A stretch of 64,000 nucleotides of DNA, taken from assembly GCA_963703175.1 (NCBI GenBank), contig OY969794.1, positions 2,790,001 through 2,854,000 of the forward strand, read 5' to 3'. This stretch comes from VRUE01 sp963703175. Lineage in GTDB: Bacteria; Actinomycetota; Thermoleophilia; Solirubrobacterales; 70-9. The notes under the pieces were generated by a model. The model was given only the letters and a program-made list of their open reading frames with translations. It was not told where the DNA came from and did no database searches. The position numbers and the translations under genes are program-made. This document shows positions 33,882 through 41,856 of the stretch, in pieces; the first letter of the stretch is position 1; every line of letters starts with the position of its first letter.

Positions 33882-34913
33882 GGTCGCCCGAATAGCGCTG
33901 CTCTTGAGTATCCGGTTAACTCAGGCAGCAACTCTGCTGGTGATCTCGGCGTAGGTGCTCGGCTCGTGTGTCGCGCCGAGCCCCAGCAGCGTCTGGAAGG
34001 CGGCCATCGGAGTGCGCCGGCGGTTGTGGCGAAAGACGAACTCGTCGAGGTAGACCTGCAGGTGCTTCTCGGAGGCGCTGCGGTGGGTGCCCTGAAGCCA
34101 GGTCTTGACATTGGAGAGAGCGTGGTGGGCGCGGGGGAGGACGAGGCGTCGTTCCTCGCTGCGCCAGCGTTGGGAGATAGGCCGGTGGTCGAAGCCGAGG
34201 TCGCGCAAACCCGTGTAGCCCCTCCAACCGTCGGTGTGGACGATCGCTCTGGCCTCGACGTTCTCGGCGACCCAGGGACCGAGGGTGCGCTTGCTCGCGT
34301 CCTCGAGCACGGCGAGGCGCAGTCTGCCTGAGCCTGCCCCGCGGACCTCCACGGCGACGCCCACAAGTCGCTTGCCAACGGGATCTCGGCCGGCTTTGCG
34401 GTTGGGATTGACGCCCCCGACGAAGCCCTCGTCGACCTCGACCTCGCCGCGCAACGACTCGCGCTCGGGCGCAACCATCGCTCGGCGCAGCTTCTGCAGG
34501 ATGAGCCAGGCGGTCTCATAGCGCGAGAGACCGAGCTGGCGTTGCAGTTGCTTGGCGGAGATCCCGGGGGTGTGGGTTGCGACCAGGTAGGCCGCCCAGA
34601 ACCAGAGGCGAAGCGGGGTGCGGGTGCGGTGCATGACCGTGCCGGCCGTGATCGAGGTCTGGTGATGGCAACCGGCGCACTCCCAAAGGTGTCGACGCTC
34701 CAAGACCCAGGCGTGCTTCCCACCGCAGGCCCGACAGCGGTAGCCCTCGGGCCAGCGGGATTCGGCGAGGTACTCGAGGCAGGCGGCCTCGTCGGGGAAG
34801 CGTTCTTGGAAATCCATGATTGTGCGCGGGAAGTCTGGCCGTGCCACAAGACGAATGTAAGCACGGCACCTGACGGAACCGGATACTTATGAGCGCTGCT
34901 ATTCGGGCTCCCT
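33882..34913 (-). mobile_element. IS1595-family insertion sequence between tsf and pyrH
   Basis: Terminal inverted repeats of 32 bp at 33886-33917 and 34877-34908 match at 27 of 32 positions, sharing GCCCGAATAGC and AGTATCCGGTT ends. A 7-bp direct repeat GCGTCCT at 33874-33880 and 34914-34920 is a likely target-site duplication (the family normally makes 8 bp). The outer 4-5 bases on each side are not clearly paired, so ends are approximate. One intact transposase gene fills the element. Confidence 0.85.
33921..34847 (-). CDS. IS1595-family transposase (ISXO2-like)
   Basis: A 308-residue transposase. An N-terminal zinc ribbon has CRACGGKHAWVLERRHLWEC followed by AGCHHQ. The ISXO2-like DDE domain includes VEVDEGFVGGVNPNRKAGRD, AIVHTDGWRGYTGL and HHALSNVKTWLQGTHR, with VYLDEFVFRHNRR near the end. 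The frame is intact. It is read in the same direction as tsf and pyrH, so its transcription could run into pyrH. Confidence 0.92.
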   Translation of the reverse strand: MARPDFPRTIMDFQERFPDEAACLEYLAESRWPEGYRCRACGGKHAWVLERRHLWECAGCHHQTSITAGTVMHRTRTPLRLWFWAAYLVATHTPGISAKQLQRQLGLSRYETAWLILQKLRRAMVAPERESLRGEVEVDEGFVGGVNPNRKAGRDPVGKRLVGVAVEVRGAGSGRLRLAVLEDASKRTLGPWVAENVEARAIVHTDGWRGYTGLRDLGFDHRPISQRWRSEERRLVLPRAHHALSNVKTWLQGTHRSASEKHLQVYLDEFVFRHNRRRTPMAAFQTLLGLGATHEPSTYAEITSRVAA

Positions 34914-34991
34914 GCGTCCTTGCCCAGCTTGGTCCGGCGCTTGCCAGTCGCACGCGCGGGTCTCCGGACGGGCTCTTGGGCTCTGCCTCGG

Positions 34992-35597
34992 TCAATCGTC
35001 GCCGACGCGGAAGTAGGCGAAGCGCGCCACCCGGATGTTCTCGCCGGTCTTGGCAGCCAGCTCCTGGCGCAGCTCCTCGATCGACTTCGAATCGTGTTTG
35101 TCGGCGTTGACGTGCGCCTGGTCGAGTAGCGCGACCTCCTTTGCCCACTTGGCAAGTTGGCCCTCGACGATCTTTTCGACGACGTTGTCTGGTTTGCCAT
35201 CCTCGCGTGCCTTCTCTTCGAAAACGCGCTTTTCGGCCTCGCGCTCATCGGCCGAAATCTCATCCGAAGAGACGTAGGTCGGCGCGGTCGCGGCGACGTG
35301 CAGGGCGACCTCGTAGGCAAAGGCTTTGAAGTCCTCGTTGCGGGCGACGAAGTCGGTCTCGCACTGGACTTCGACCATCGCCCCGACCTTGTCGTTGGCG
35401 TGGATATAGGAGGCGACGACACCCTCACCGGTGCCCCGCCCTTCGCGCTTGGCGGCCGAGGCCTGGCCCTTAACCCGAAGAATCTCAATAGCCCGGTCGA
35501 CGTCGCCCTCAGACTCAGAGAGCGCCGCTTTGCAATCCATCATCGCCGCCCCAGTCCGGTCCCGCAGCGCCTTCACATCAGCAGCAGTAACGCTCAT
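34992..35597 (-). CDS. tsf: translation elongation factor Ts
   Basis: A 201-residue short-form EF-Ts. The N-terminal UBA-like domain VKALRDRTGAAMMDCKAALS and the core VEVQCETDFVARNEDFKAFA are conserved. It exchanges GDP on EF-Tu. ATG overlaps the rpsB stop (ATGA). The C-terminal module is reduced, as in other short actinobacterial or thermophile EF-Ts. Confidence 0.95.
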   Translation of the reverse strand: MSVTAADVKALRDRTGAAMMDCKAALSESEGDVDRAIEILRVKGQASAAKREGRGTGEGVVASYIHANDKVGAMVEVQCETDFVARNEDFKAFAYEVALHVAATAPTYVSSDEISADEREAEKRVFEEKAREDGKPDNVVEKIVEGQLAKWAKEVALLDQAHVNADKHDSKSIEELRQELAAKTGENIRVARFAYFRVGDD

Positions 35598-36703
35598 TTA
35601 GAGCCCTCCTCTTTGGAAGCAGGAGCTTTCTCGGGCGCTGGAGCAGCCTCCTCTTTGGCCGGAGCTTCTTTGGGCGCTTGGGCAGTCGCCGAATCGGCCG
35701 ATCCCTCAGTCTTAGGCGCCCCTGCCGCGGGTGGCGGCGTAGGGGGGACCTCCCCCGAGGAAGCTTTAGCTACCGCAGGGGGAGGTGGGTCCCCTGCGCC
35801 GACAGGACCCGCGGCCTGAGGGGCTTGAGCCTGCGGTGCTTTTGGTTGTACCGGCGGCGCTTCAGCGGCTTTTTTGGCAGCGGCTTCTTCGGCGAGTTTT
35901 TTCTCCGCCTCGAGTTTCGCGACCCGCTCTTTCTCTTCCTCCTCGCGCTTCTTGCGCTCTTCTTCCTCTTTTTTGCGCCGTTCCATTTCCTCGGCGATAC
36001 GGCGCTCCTCTTGCACACGCCAAGCACCGGCGCCCTCCTCGACTGCGCCGCCAATCGTGCCGATGACCAGATTGCAAGAGCGAATTGCGTCGTCGTTTCC
36101 GGGGACTACGAAGTCGATTTGACTCGGGTCGCAGTTGGTGTCAACCAAGCCGATGATCGGGATCCGCAGGCGCACGGCCTCACGGACGGCGATCTCCTCG
36201 GTTTTCAGGTCGGTGACAAAGACCGCGTCGGGCAAGCGATCCATATCGCGGACGCCGCCCAGGTTGTACTCGAGCTTTGCCAACTCGGCCTGCATGCCCA
36301 TCCGCTCCTTGGTCGGCAGCAGATCGAGTTTGCCCTCGTCCTGCCACGTGGTGAGCTCGTGCAGGCGCGAGATCCGCGCCGAGATCGTGTTGAAGTTGGT
36401 CAGCAGGCCACCCAGCCAACGCTGGTTGACGTAGGGCATCTTGCAGCGTTCGGCCCATTCCTGAACCGGGCCGCGCGCCTGCTTCTTGGTGCCGACGAAG
36501 AGGACGGTGCCGCCACCGCTGGCGAGCTCGCCAGCGAAGCGACGCGCGTTCTCCAGCAGCGCCTCGGTCTGGATCAGGTCGATGATGTGGATCCCGTCCA
36601 GCTCGCCGAATATGTAACGGCGCATGTTCGGGTTCCAGCGACGGGTCTGGTGGCCGAAGTGGACTCCGGCCTCCAGCAGCTCTTTAAGGCCTGCCTCTGG
36701 CAT
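35594..36703 (-). CDS. rpsB: ribosomal protein S2 with long C-terminal extension
   Basis: A 369-residue protein, over 100 residues longer than typical S2. The S2 core (residues about 1-232) has GVHFGHQTRRWNPNM, FVGTKKQARGPVQEWAERC and GLVDTNCDPSQIDFVVPGND. Residues about 238-300 are a Glu/Lys/Arg-rich predicted coiled coil, and the rest is Ala/Pro/Glu-rich. Residues about 298-326 (AGPVGAGDPPPPAVAKASSG and on) are encoded by palindromic element B2 in frame. It overlaps tsf by 4 bp. The leader contains a TACAAT at 36821-36826 that may be a -10 box. Confidence 0.93.
   Translation of the reverse strand: MPEAGLKELLEAGVHFGHQTRRWNPNMRRYIFGELDGIHIIDLIQTEALLENARRFAGELASGGGTVLFVGTKKQARGPVQEWAERCKMPYVNQRWLGGLLTNFNTISARISRLHELTTWQDEGKLDLLPTKERMGMQAELAKLEYNLGGVRDMDRLPDAVFVTDLKTEEIAVREAVRLRIPIIGLVDTNCDPSQIDFVVPGNDDAIRSCNLVIGTIGGAVEEGAGAWRVQEERRIAEEMERRKKEEEERKKREEEEKERVAKLEAEKKLAEEAAAKKAAEAPPVQPKAPQAQAPQAAGPVGAGDPPPPAVAKASSGEVPPTPPPAAGAPKTEGSADSATAQAPKEAPAKEEAAPAPEKAPASKEEGSK
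35727..35812 (-). repeat. palindromic element B2 inserted in frame in rpsB
   Basis: An 86-bp element, the partner of B1 at 22827-22912. Of 12 differences between the copies, 10 form five compensatory pairs in the predicted stem (A-T to G-C, C-G to G-C, G-C to C-G, A-T to T-A, T-A to C-G), counted by hand. The rest are one loop change and one lost pair. The rpsB frame reads through the element without a stop. Confidence 0.85.
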
Positions 36704-36820
36704 GTTCGAAAAGTCTCCTTGGATTGTGAAGCCCCGACGCCCTAGCCGGGGACTCGACCTTTGGACAAGGGCGGGTCAGGATCCGGGACGGTACGGCGAG
36801 GGTCGGTTTAGAACGGAGGA

Positions 36821-36826
36821 ATTGTA
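36821..36826 (-). promoter_or_regulatory. candidate -10 box of the rpsB-tsf operon
   Basis: TACAAT on the minus strand lies about 118 bp upstream of rpsB, just after the rluA stop. No strong -35 was found at 16-18 bp. The leader below it contains a GC stem (GCCCCG at 36731-36736 with CGGGG at 36747-36751), perhaps an S2-responsive structure. This is weakly supported. Confidence 0.3.
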
Positions 36827-36841
36827 GTGCGGTGCGCCGGG

Positions 36842-37519
36842 TCAGGCGGCGCGGGCAGAGTTCAGTGCACTCGTAAGGTCCGCGGGCAGCTCCGAACGGA
36901 AGCTCAGCTGCTCACCCGTCCCCGGGTGGGCAAAGGCAAGCCGGTGAGCGTGCAGGAATTGCCTCCGCAGGCCGTACTTCTCCTCACCGCCGTAGGTCGC
37001 ATCGCCGACCAAGGGATGGCCGATCGCGCCGAAGTGGGCGCGGATCTGGTGCGTGCGACCGGTCTCCAGCTTCGCCTCCAGGTAGGTCTCCGCGCCGAGC
37101 AGTTCCAGCACTTCGAAGTGGGTGCGCGCCTGGCGCGAGGCGGCCCCGGAGACGGCCATCCGGGTGCGCTGGCGCGAGGCCCGGCCGATTGGCGCGTCGA
37201 TCGTCCCCGTGCGCGAGGCGAGGCGGCCGCCGGCAAGGGCCAGATAGACGCGTTCGACCTGACGCTGGCGCACTTGCTCTTGCAGGGCGGCGTGGGTCGC
37301 ATCATCACGGGCGACCACCAAGAGGCCGCTGGTCTCCTTGTCGAGGCGGTGAACAATTCCGGGGCGCTCCGGATCGGCGCCGCCGCCGAGAATCTCCCCC
37401 AGCTCGTCGACCAGGGTCGGGCCGCGGTGCGAGGGTGCCGGGTGGACGACGAGGCCGGCCGGCTTGTCGACTACCGCGAGCGCCTCGTCGAGGTGGACGA
37501 TGCGCAGATCCTCGCTCAT
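36842..37519 (-). CDS. RluA-family pseudouridine synthase
   Basis: A 225-residue RluA/RluD-type synthase without an S4 domain. The catalytic motif GIVHRLDKETSGLLVVAR contains D60; LETGRTHQIRAHF and GHPLVGDATYGG are also conserved. It isomerises uridines in rRNA or tRNA; the target is unknown. The usual N-terminal S4 domain of RluD is absent, as the start (ATG 37519) overlaps the lspA stop (ATGA). Confidence 0.88.
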   Translation of the reverse strand: MSEDLRIVHLDEALAVVDKPAGLVVHPAPSHRGPTLVDELGEILGGGADPERPGIVHRLDKETSGLLVVARDDATHAALQEQVRQRQVERVYLALAGGRLASRTGTIDAPIGRASRQRTRMAVSGAASRQARTHFEVLELLGAETYLEAKLETGRTHQIRAHFGAIGHPLVGDATYGGEEKYGLRRQFLHAHRLAFAHPGTGEQLSFRSELPADLTSALNSARAA

Positions 37520-37974
37520 TTCTCGGCCTCGCTGACGTAGCAAAGCGCCAGCACGATGACCCCGAGCGTAACCGCGATATCGGCGAGGTTGAAGGGCGGC
37601 CAAGTGAGGATGTCGATGTAGTCGGTGACGGCGTCGGCTCGCACCCGGTCGATCAGGTTGCCAAGCGCACCGCCGGCGAGCAGACCAACCGCGATCCACA
37701 TCCCCGGCCGCGTCGGGTTGCGGGCGAAAAGCACACCGACGAAGGCCAGGGCAACGAGGGTGAGGGCAACCAACGCCACTCCCCCGCCGCTGGCCAGACC
37801 GAAGGCGACGCCGCTGTTATGGGCGAGAGTGAGTTCGAGCGGACCGAGCACGGCGACGTGCTCGCCTGGAACCAGGTGAGCCTCAATCAGCCCCTTGGCA
37901 ACCTGGTCAAAGACGACGACCAGGATGCAGAGCAGCCCCGCAAGGCGCCAGGCTCGCGCGCTTGAGCCGTTCAC
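37516..37974 (-). CDS. lspA: lipoprotein signal peptidase (signal peptidase II)
   Basis: A 152-residue protein with four hydrophobic helices. The catalytic aspartates are D109 (GGALGNLIDRV) and D132 (WPPFNLADIAV); HNSGVAFGL is also conserved. It removes signal peptides from diacylglyceryl prolipoproteins. The start GTG at 37974 overlaps the yggT stop (GTGA). Confidence 0.92.
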   Translation of the reverse strand: MNGSSARAWRLAGLLCILVVVFDQVAKGLIEAHLVPGEHVAVLGPLELTLAHNSGVAFGLASGGGVALVALTLVALAFVGVLFARNPTRPGMWIAVGLLAGGALGNLIDRVRADAVTDYIDILTWPPFNLADIAVTLGVIVLALCYVSEAEK

Positions 37975-38273
37975 CCGGAGATCAGGGCGACGACGAGCCC
38001 GCGCAATATGTAGAGCACGATGATGCCGATCATCGGGCTCAGGTCGAGCCCGAAGCCGCCGCCGCCGATCGGCGGCAGGATGCGGCGGAAGAGGTTGAGA
38101 TAAGGGTCGGTGGTCTCGGAGATGAAGTCGAGGACGGCGCGCAGGGTCGGGTTGTAGGGCATCCGCGGTATCCACGACATCAACACTCGGATCAGGATCA
38201 GGATGATGTAGACGAGAAAGAGCGCACCGACGTAGTCGGCGACGTCGCCGCGGGTGAGTGCGAGCAGGATCAT
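37971..38273 (-). CDS. YggT family membrane protein
   Basis: A 100-residue protein with two hydrophobic segments (ALFLVYIILILIRVLMSWIP and SPMIGIIVLYILRGLVVALI) around DPYLNLFRRILPPIGG, the YggT signature. The family sits in cell-division clusters with sepF, as here, but its biochemical role is not established. It overlaps proC and lspA by 4 bp each. Confidence 0.88.
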   Translation of the reverse strand: MILLALTRGDVADYVGALFLVYIILILIRVLMSWIPRMPYNPTLRAVLDFISETTDPYLNLFRRILPPIGGGGFGLDLSPMIGIIVLYILRGLVVALISG

Positions 38274-39010
38274 CCGCGCATCCTCTCCAGCGAGGCTTGG
38301 ACGGCGGCTTTGAAGGCAGCGCGTGCCCCTTCGCGATCGAGTGCCTCCAGCCCGGCTTCGGTGCTGCCGCCGGGCGAGGTGACCGAGATTCGAACATCGG
38401 CTGGCTGGCGGATCTGCATGAGCGATCCAGTGCCTGCGGCGGCCTCGACAACCAGTTTTTCGGCCAGCTTCTCGTCTAGACCAGCACTGGCACCGGCGTC
38501 AGTGAGTGCCTCGGCTACCAAGGCGAAATACGCGGGTGAGCAGGCCATCACCGCAGTGGCGACATCGAATTGTGAGTCAGGCAATTCAACGACAGACCCG
38601 AGAACGCTCAGCTTCTCTCGGGCCTCTGAACTGAACTCCCCGGCAATGCAAAGCACGCCCCCGCCCACCTCCACTGCGACGTTTGGCATGACTCGTCCGA
38701 CCTTGGCGTTAGGGAATGCGGCTTGGACGTTCTCCAAGGGAGTGGCCCCCAAGATTGAGATGACCGATTTTGCACCGGCCAGTTCACCGGCCGCTTGCTG
38801 AAGGGCACCCGGCTTAACCGCAAGGAGTACGACGTCAGCCCGCTCTGCCAGTTGCCCGTTGGACTCGACGGCTTCGCCGCCAAGATCCTCAGCCAGTTTG
38901 CGAGCCCTATCGGAGTCCGGATCGAAGAACAGCATCTGCTCCCAATACCCGGCCCAGCACCTGGCAATGGCCGCAGCCATGTTCCCAGCTCCACAGAAAC
39001 CAACAATCAT
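38270..39010 (-). CDS. proC: pyrroline-5-carboxylate reductase
   Basis: A 246-residue enzyme with an N-terminal Rossmann motif MIVGFCGAGNMAAAIARCW, VLLAVKPGALQQAA, and RVMPNVAVEVGGGVL, plus the C-terminal helical domain with VEAAAGTGSLMQ and ISVTSPGGSTEAGL. It makes proline from P5C. ProC homologues are commonly embedded in the yggS-sepF-yggT cluster. Confidence 0.9.
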   Translation of the reverse strand: MIVGFCGAGNMAAAIARCWAGYWEQMLFFDPDSDRARKLAEDLGGEAVESNGQLAERADVVLLAVKPGALQQAAGELAGAKSVISILGATPLENVQAAFPNAKVGRVMPNVAVEVGGGVLCIAGEFSSEAREKLSVLGSVVELPDSQFDVATAVMACSPAYFALVAEALTDAGASAGLDEKLAEKLVVEAAAGTGSLMQIRQPADVRISVTSPGGSTEAGLEALDREGARAAFKAAVQASLERMRG

Positions 39011-39082
39011 GCGGGCAGACTAGCCGCGCCACGAAGAGAGGGGAGGGACTCCCGCCCCTCCCCCCCTCCTGCGACGCTCGGG

Positions 39083-40486
39083 CTATCCGCCCAGCACGTC
39101 GAACAGATCCGTGTGGTCGTTGGTCCCGAGCACGTCCAGCGCCCCCGGTCCGCTGCCCCAGACGGGCACCACGGCACCGGTGTGCTGCTGGCTCGGCGGC
39201 ACGGCGACCGGAGCCCCTCCGGGGTTGTAGCCCGCGGTGCCGTAGGTCAGGCTCAGCGTCTGACCGTCCTTGGTCAGCAGGTTGGTCGAGTAGCCGGTCG
39301 GCAACCCGGACCCGGCCGCGTCCTCGCCGACGATCTGGCTGGTATGCGAGTGGTCGGCGGTGACGACCACCAGCGTGTCGGGATTGTTGCGCTGGTAGTC
39401 GAGTGCGACCCCGATTGCTTCGTCGAAGGCGACGGTCTCACCGATCTGGCCACAGGCGTTAGTGGCATGGTCCTGCTTGTCGATCGACGCTCCCTCGACC
39501 TGGAGGAAGAAGCCCTTCCTGTTCTCGAGCAGGTCGATCGCCTTGTCGGTCATCGCGGCGAGGCTAGGCTCGTTCGCCGGGCGCTGGTTCTCGTTGCAGG
39601 GCGCAGGCGGGTTGCCCTTGCCGAGCGAGGCCGCCGGCCCGCTCCACTCGAGTGACATGTTGCTTGAGTTGAACAGGCCGAGCACCGGTTTGTTGATGCT
39701 TTTGATCCCGTTCAGGCCGGCAGCATCGGTCACGTACTGGTAGCCCTTGGCCTGCGCCGACTGGATCACCGTTTTGCCGCTGTCGGGACCGCCGGTGATC
39801 GTTTGCTCGAAGCGGCCGCGGCCGCCGCCGAGGAGCACGTCCACCTTGTGGTCGACCTCTTGCTCGGCAATCGAGCCGAGGCCTCCGACAGCCTTGGTCT
39901 CAGTCGGGCAGAAACTCATGTTGGCCGGGCCCTGACACCCGCGCAGCGAGATATGCGAGGCGAGCACCGCCGGCGTAGCGTCGGTGATCTCGGCGGTTGA
40001 GACGTCGCCCACCTTCATGTCGCGCTTCTGGGCGATCTCCAGCACCGTCTTCAGATTCGTGCCGGGGACGCTGATGTCGCTGCTCGGTCCCTGGGAAATG
40101 CGCTCGTCGAGCGTCTTCTGCCCAGTGGCCCACATCGTGCCGGTCGAGGCCGAGTCCGGGTCGTAGTCAGGCAGGTACGGCGGAGCGGCCGCTGGCTTCA
40201 CCGACCAGGTGGTGTCGAAGCCCGTGAACGGCATCCGGTCCACGTTCATTTCGTTCTCGACACCCTGGTAGTAGCGGGCGGCAGTGATCTCCTGGGTTCC
40301 CATTCCGTCCCCAAGCAGGAAGATCACGTTCTGCGGGTCGCGATCGTGCAGGGCAGCGGCGAATGCCTGCTCGGCACTGTCTCGATGATGGTGGGAGAAG
40401 TAACCGGTGGCGGCCGCGGTGCCGGCGCCGATCGAGGCGATCGCGAGTGCTGCGGCAAATACAGCGACGAGACGTCTGCGCTTCAT
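39083..40486 (-). CDS. phoA: secreted alkaline phosphatase
   Basis: A 467-residue exported enzyme with a signal peptide (RRLVAVFAAALAIASIGAGT). Metal-ligand motif LLGDGMG holds D60, and the nucleophile is S112 in DPDSASTGTMWATG. Other metal sites are QVEGASIDKQDHATN, VVVTADHSHTSQ and QQHTGAVVPV. It hydrolyses phosphomonoesters outside the membrane. The gene interrupts the usual sepF-proC order and has its own PHO-box region 84 bp upstream and an AAGGAG ribosome-binding site. Confidence 0.92.
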   Translation of the reverse strand: MKRRRLVAVFAAALAIASIGAGTAAATGYFSHHHRDSAEQAFAAALHDRDPQNVIFLLGDGMGTQEITAARYYQGVENEMNVDRMPFTGFDTTWSVKPAAAPPYLPDYDPDSASTGTMWATGQKTLDERISQGPSSDISVPGTNLKTVLEIAQKRDMKVGDVSTAEITDATPAVLASHISLRGCQGPANMSFCPTETKAVGGLGSIAEQEVDHKVDVLLGGGRGRFEQTITGGPDSGKTVIQSAQAKGYQYVTDAAGLNGIKSINKPVLGLFNSSNMSLEWSGPAASLGKGNPPAPCNENQRPANEPSLAAMTDKAIDLLENRKGFFLQVEGASIDKQDHATNACGQIGETVAFDEAIGVALDYQRNNPDTLVVVTADHSHTSQIVGEDAAGSGLPTGYSTNLLTKDGQTLSLTYGTAGYNPGGAPVAVPPSQQHTGAVVPVWGSGPGALDVLGTNDHTDLFDVLGG

Positions 40487-40569
40487 CTCTGGTCTCCTTG
40501 ATTGCGGTTTGGTGAATCAGCCGCAAAATTAGGAGCGCGCCCTCGGCACGATGTGGCAAAGCCGTTTAG

Positions 40570-40602
40570 GTGGAGTAACGATCCAGTGACCCAGCGGTGA
40601 AC
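40570..40602 (-). promoter_or_regulatory. PHO box (three 11-nt direct repeat units) upstream of phoA
   Basis: On the minus strand GTTCACCGCTG (40592-40602), GGTCACTGGAT (40581-40591) and CGTTACTCCAC (40570-40580) are adjacent 11-nt units resembling the actinobacterial PhoP direct-repeat unit G(T/G)TCAYYYR(G/C)G. The first two fit well; the third is weaker. It lies 84-116 bp before phoA, between it and sepF. Confidence 0.65.
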
Positions 40603-40617
40603 GCGCCAGGCGCGCCG

Positions 40618-41154
40618 CTAGGACTGGTTGAAGAAACCTTTGTCGAGGAGGCGTGCCTTCTCCTCGGCCGAGACCTCGACATTGCGCGGAGTGAGCAGGA
40701 AGATCTTCTCGGCGATCCGCTGCATTCCACCATCGAGCGAGTAGGTGAGGCCGGAGCAGAAATCGATCATCCGCTTGGAAAGCTCGTGATCGGTCGTCTG
40801 CAGGTTGAGGATCACCGGCACCGAGCGCTTGAACTGGTCTGCGACCTGCTGGGCGTCATTGAAGTTGCGTGGAATAACGAGGTGAACTTTGACATCGGAG
40901 TCGTCTCCGACTGGCCGCAGGGTGCGGGTTCGCGAGGCCGAGATCGGCTCATCGTCGGCGAAGATGTCATCGATCTCGTCGCGACGCGAGCGACGCGAGG
41001 TCGGTAGGCGCCGAACCTGCCCCGATTCCCTGCGAGCCTCGATTTCCTCCTCGGAGGTATCAGGGAAGTCTTCCTCGTACTCGAGGCCATGCTCGTGCTC
41101 TTCCGCCAGTCCGAAGTAGACCAGTGCTTTATGCCAGTTATCGCGTAGTGCCAT
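40618..41154 (-). CDS. sepF: cell division protein SepF
   Basis: A 178-residue protein. The N-terminal membrane-binding segment is followed by an acidic/Arg linker and the SepF domain (VKVHLVIPRNFNDAQQVADQ, VPVILNLQTTDHELSKRMID, FCSGLTYSLDGGMQRIAEKI). It tethers FtsZ to the membrane in bacteria lacking FtsA. It lies downstream of yggS with a 67-bp gap. Confidence 0.93.
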   Translation of the reverse strand: MALRDNWHKALVYFGLAEEHEHGLEYEEDFPDTSEEEIEARRESGQVRRLPTSRRSRRDEIDDIFADDEPISASRTRTLRPVGDDSDVKVHLVIPRNFNDAQQVADQFKRSVPVILNLQTTDHELSKRMIDFCSGLTYSLDGGMQRIAEKIFLLTPRNVEVSAEEKARLLDKGFFNQS

Positions 41155-41221
41155 AGGTATCGGCGTCTTTCTGCTCTAAGCAGCCTATTCCTCCAGGAAC
41201 TATGAAGGAGATCGCGCCATT

Positions 41222-41854
41222 TCATACATAAAGCGCGATGCCGAGGCGGATTATGGTCGCGCCCTCTTCAATTGCCACCGGCCAATCCTGGGAAGTGCCC
41301 ATCGACAGCCGAGCGAGGCCGTGCTCAGCAGCCAGCTCGGCGAGGCGGGCGAAATGCGGTCTCGAGTCCTCCGGGTTGGTGCTGAACGGGGGCATCGTCA
41401 TGAGGCCCGCGACCCGTGCCGGGCAGCGTGAAATGAAGGCGCCTAGATCCGCAGGCGCCACGCCCCCCTTGCCTACCTCGCCGGCGACATTGACCTCGAC
41501 CAGGACCTCAGTCTCGGCGCCCCCGTGGCGACCGAGCTGCTCGAGGGCGGACTCGGAGGCGACCGAGTGGATCAGGCGGCAGAGCGGCAGGATCTTTTTC
41601 ACCTTGCGGCTCTGCAGATTGCCGATGAAGTCCCAGGCGAAGGCGTCGCCCCACCGCTCGTGCTTTGCCTCCAGCTCCTGTAGGCGGTTCTCGCCGACCA
41701 GCTCGACGCCCGCTTCGGCGAGTGCACCCATCTCCTCTAGTGGCACGTACTTGGTCGCGGCGAGGATCTCGACCGCCGCCCCGGCGCGCTCACGAGCTGC
41801 TTCCAGGTTTGCCGCGATTTTGAGCGGGTCGAGTCCGTGGATCAAGCCAGGCAC
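41222..41854 (-). CDS. YggS-family pyridoxal phosphate homeostasis protein
   Basis: A 210-residue alanine-racemase N-terminal-fold protein. The PLP Lys is in EILAATKYVPLEEM; GENRLQELEAKHE, FIGNLQSRKVK and LSMGTSQDWPVAIEEGAT are conserved. It binds PLP and influences amino-acid and PLP balance, without known catalysis. It follows pgeF by 2 bp. Confidence 0.9.
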   Translation of the reverse strand: MPGLIHGLDPLKIAANLEAARERAGAAVEILAATKYVPLEEMGALAEAGVELVGENRLQELEAKHERWGDAFAWDFIGNLQSRKVKKILPLCRLIHSVASESALEQLGRHGGAETEVLVEVNVAGEVGKGGVAPADLGAFISRCPARVAGLMTMPPFSTNPEDSRPHFARLAELAAEHGLARLSMGTSQDWPVAIEEGATIIRLGIALYV

Positions 41855-41856
41855 TT

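Noticed and set aside
39011..39082. G/C-rich near-palindrome (GAGGGGAGGGA with CCCCTCCCC) between proC and phoA as a terminator
   Set aside because: Pairing is low-complexity and register-ambiguous with no T-tract; not strong enough to annotate.
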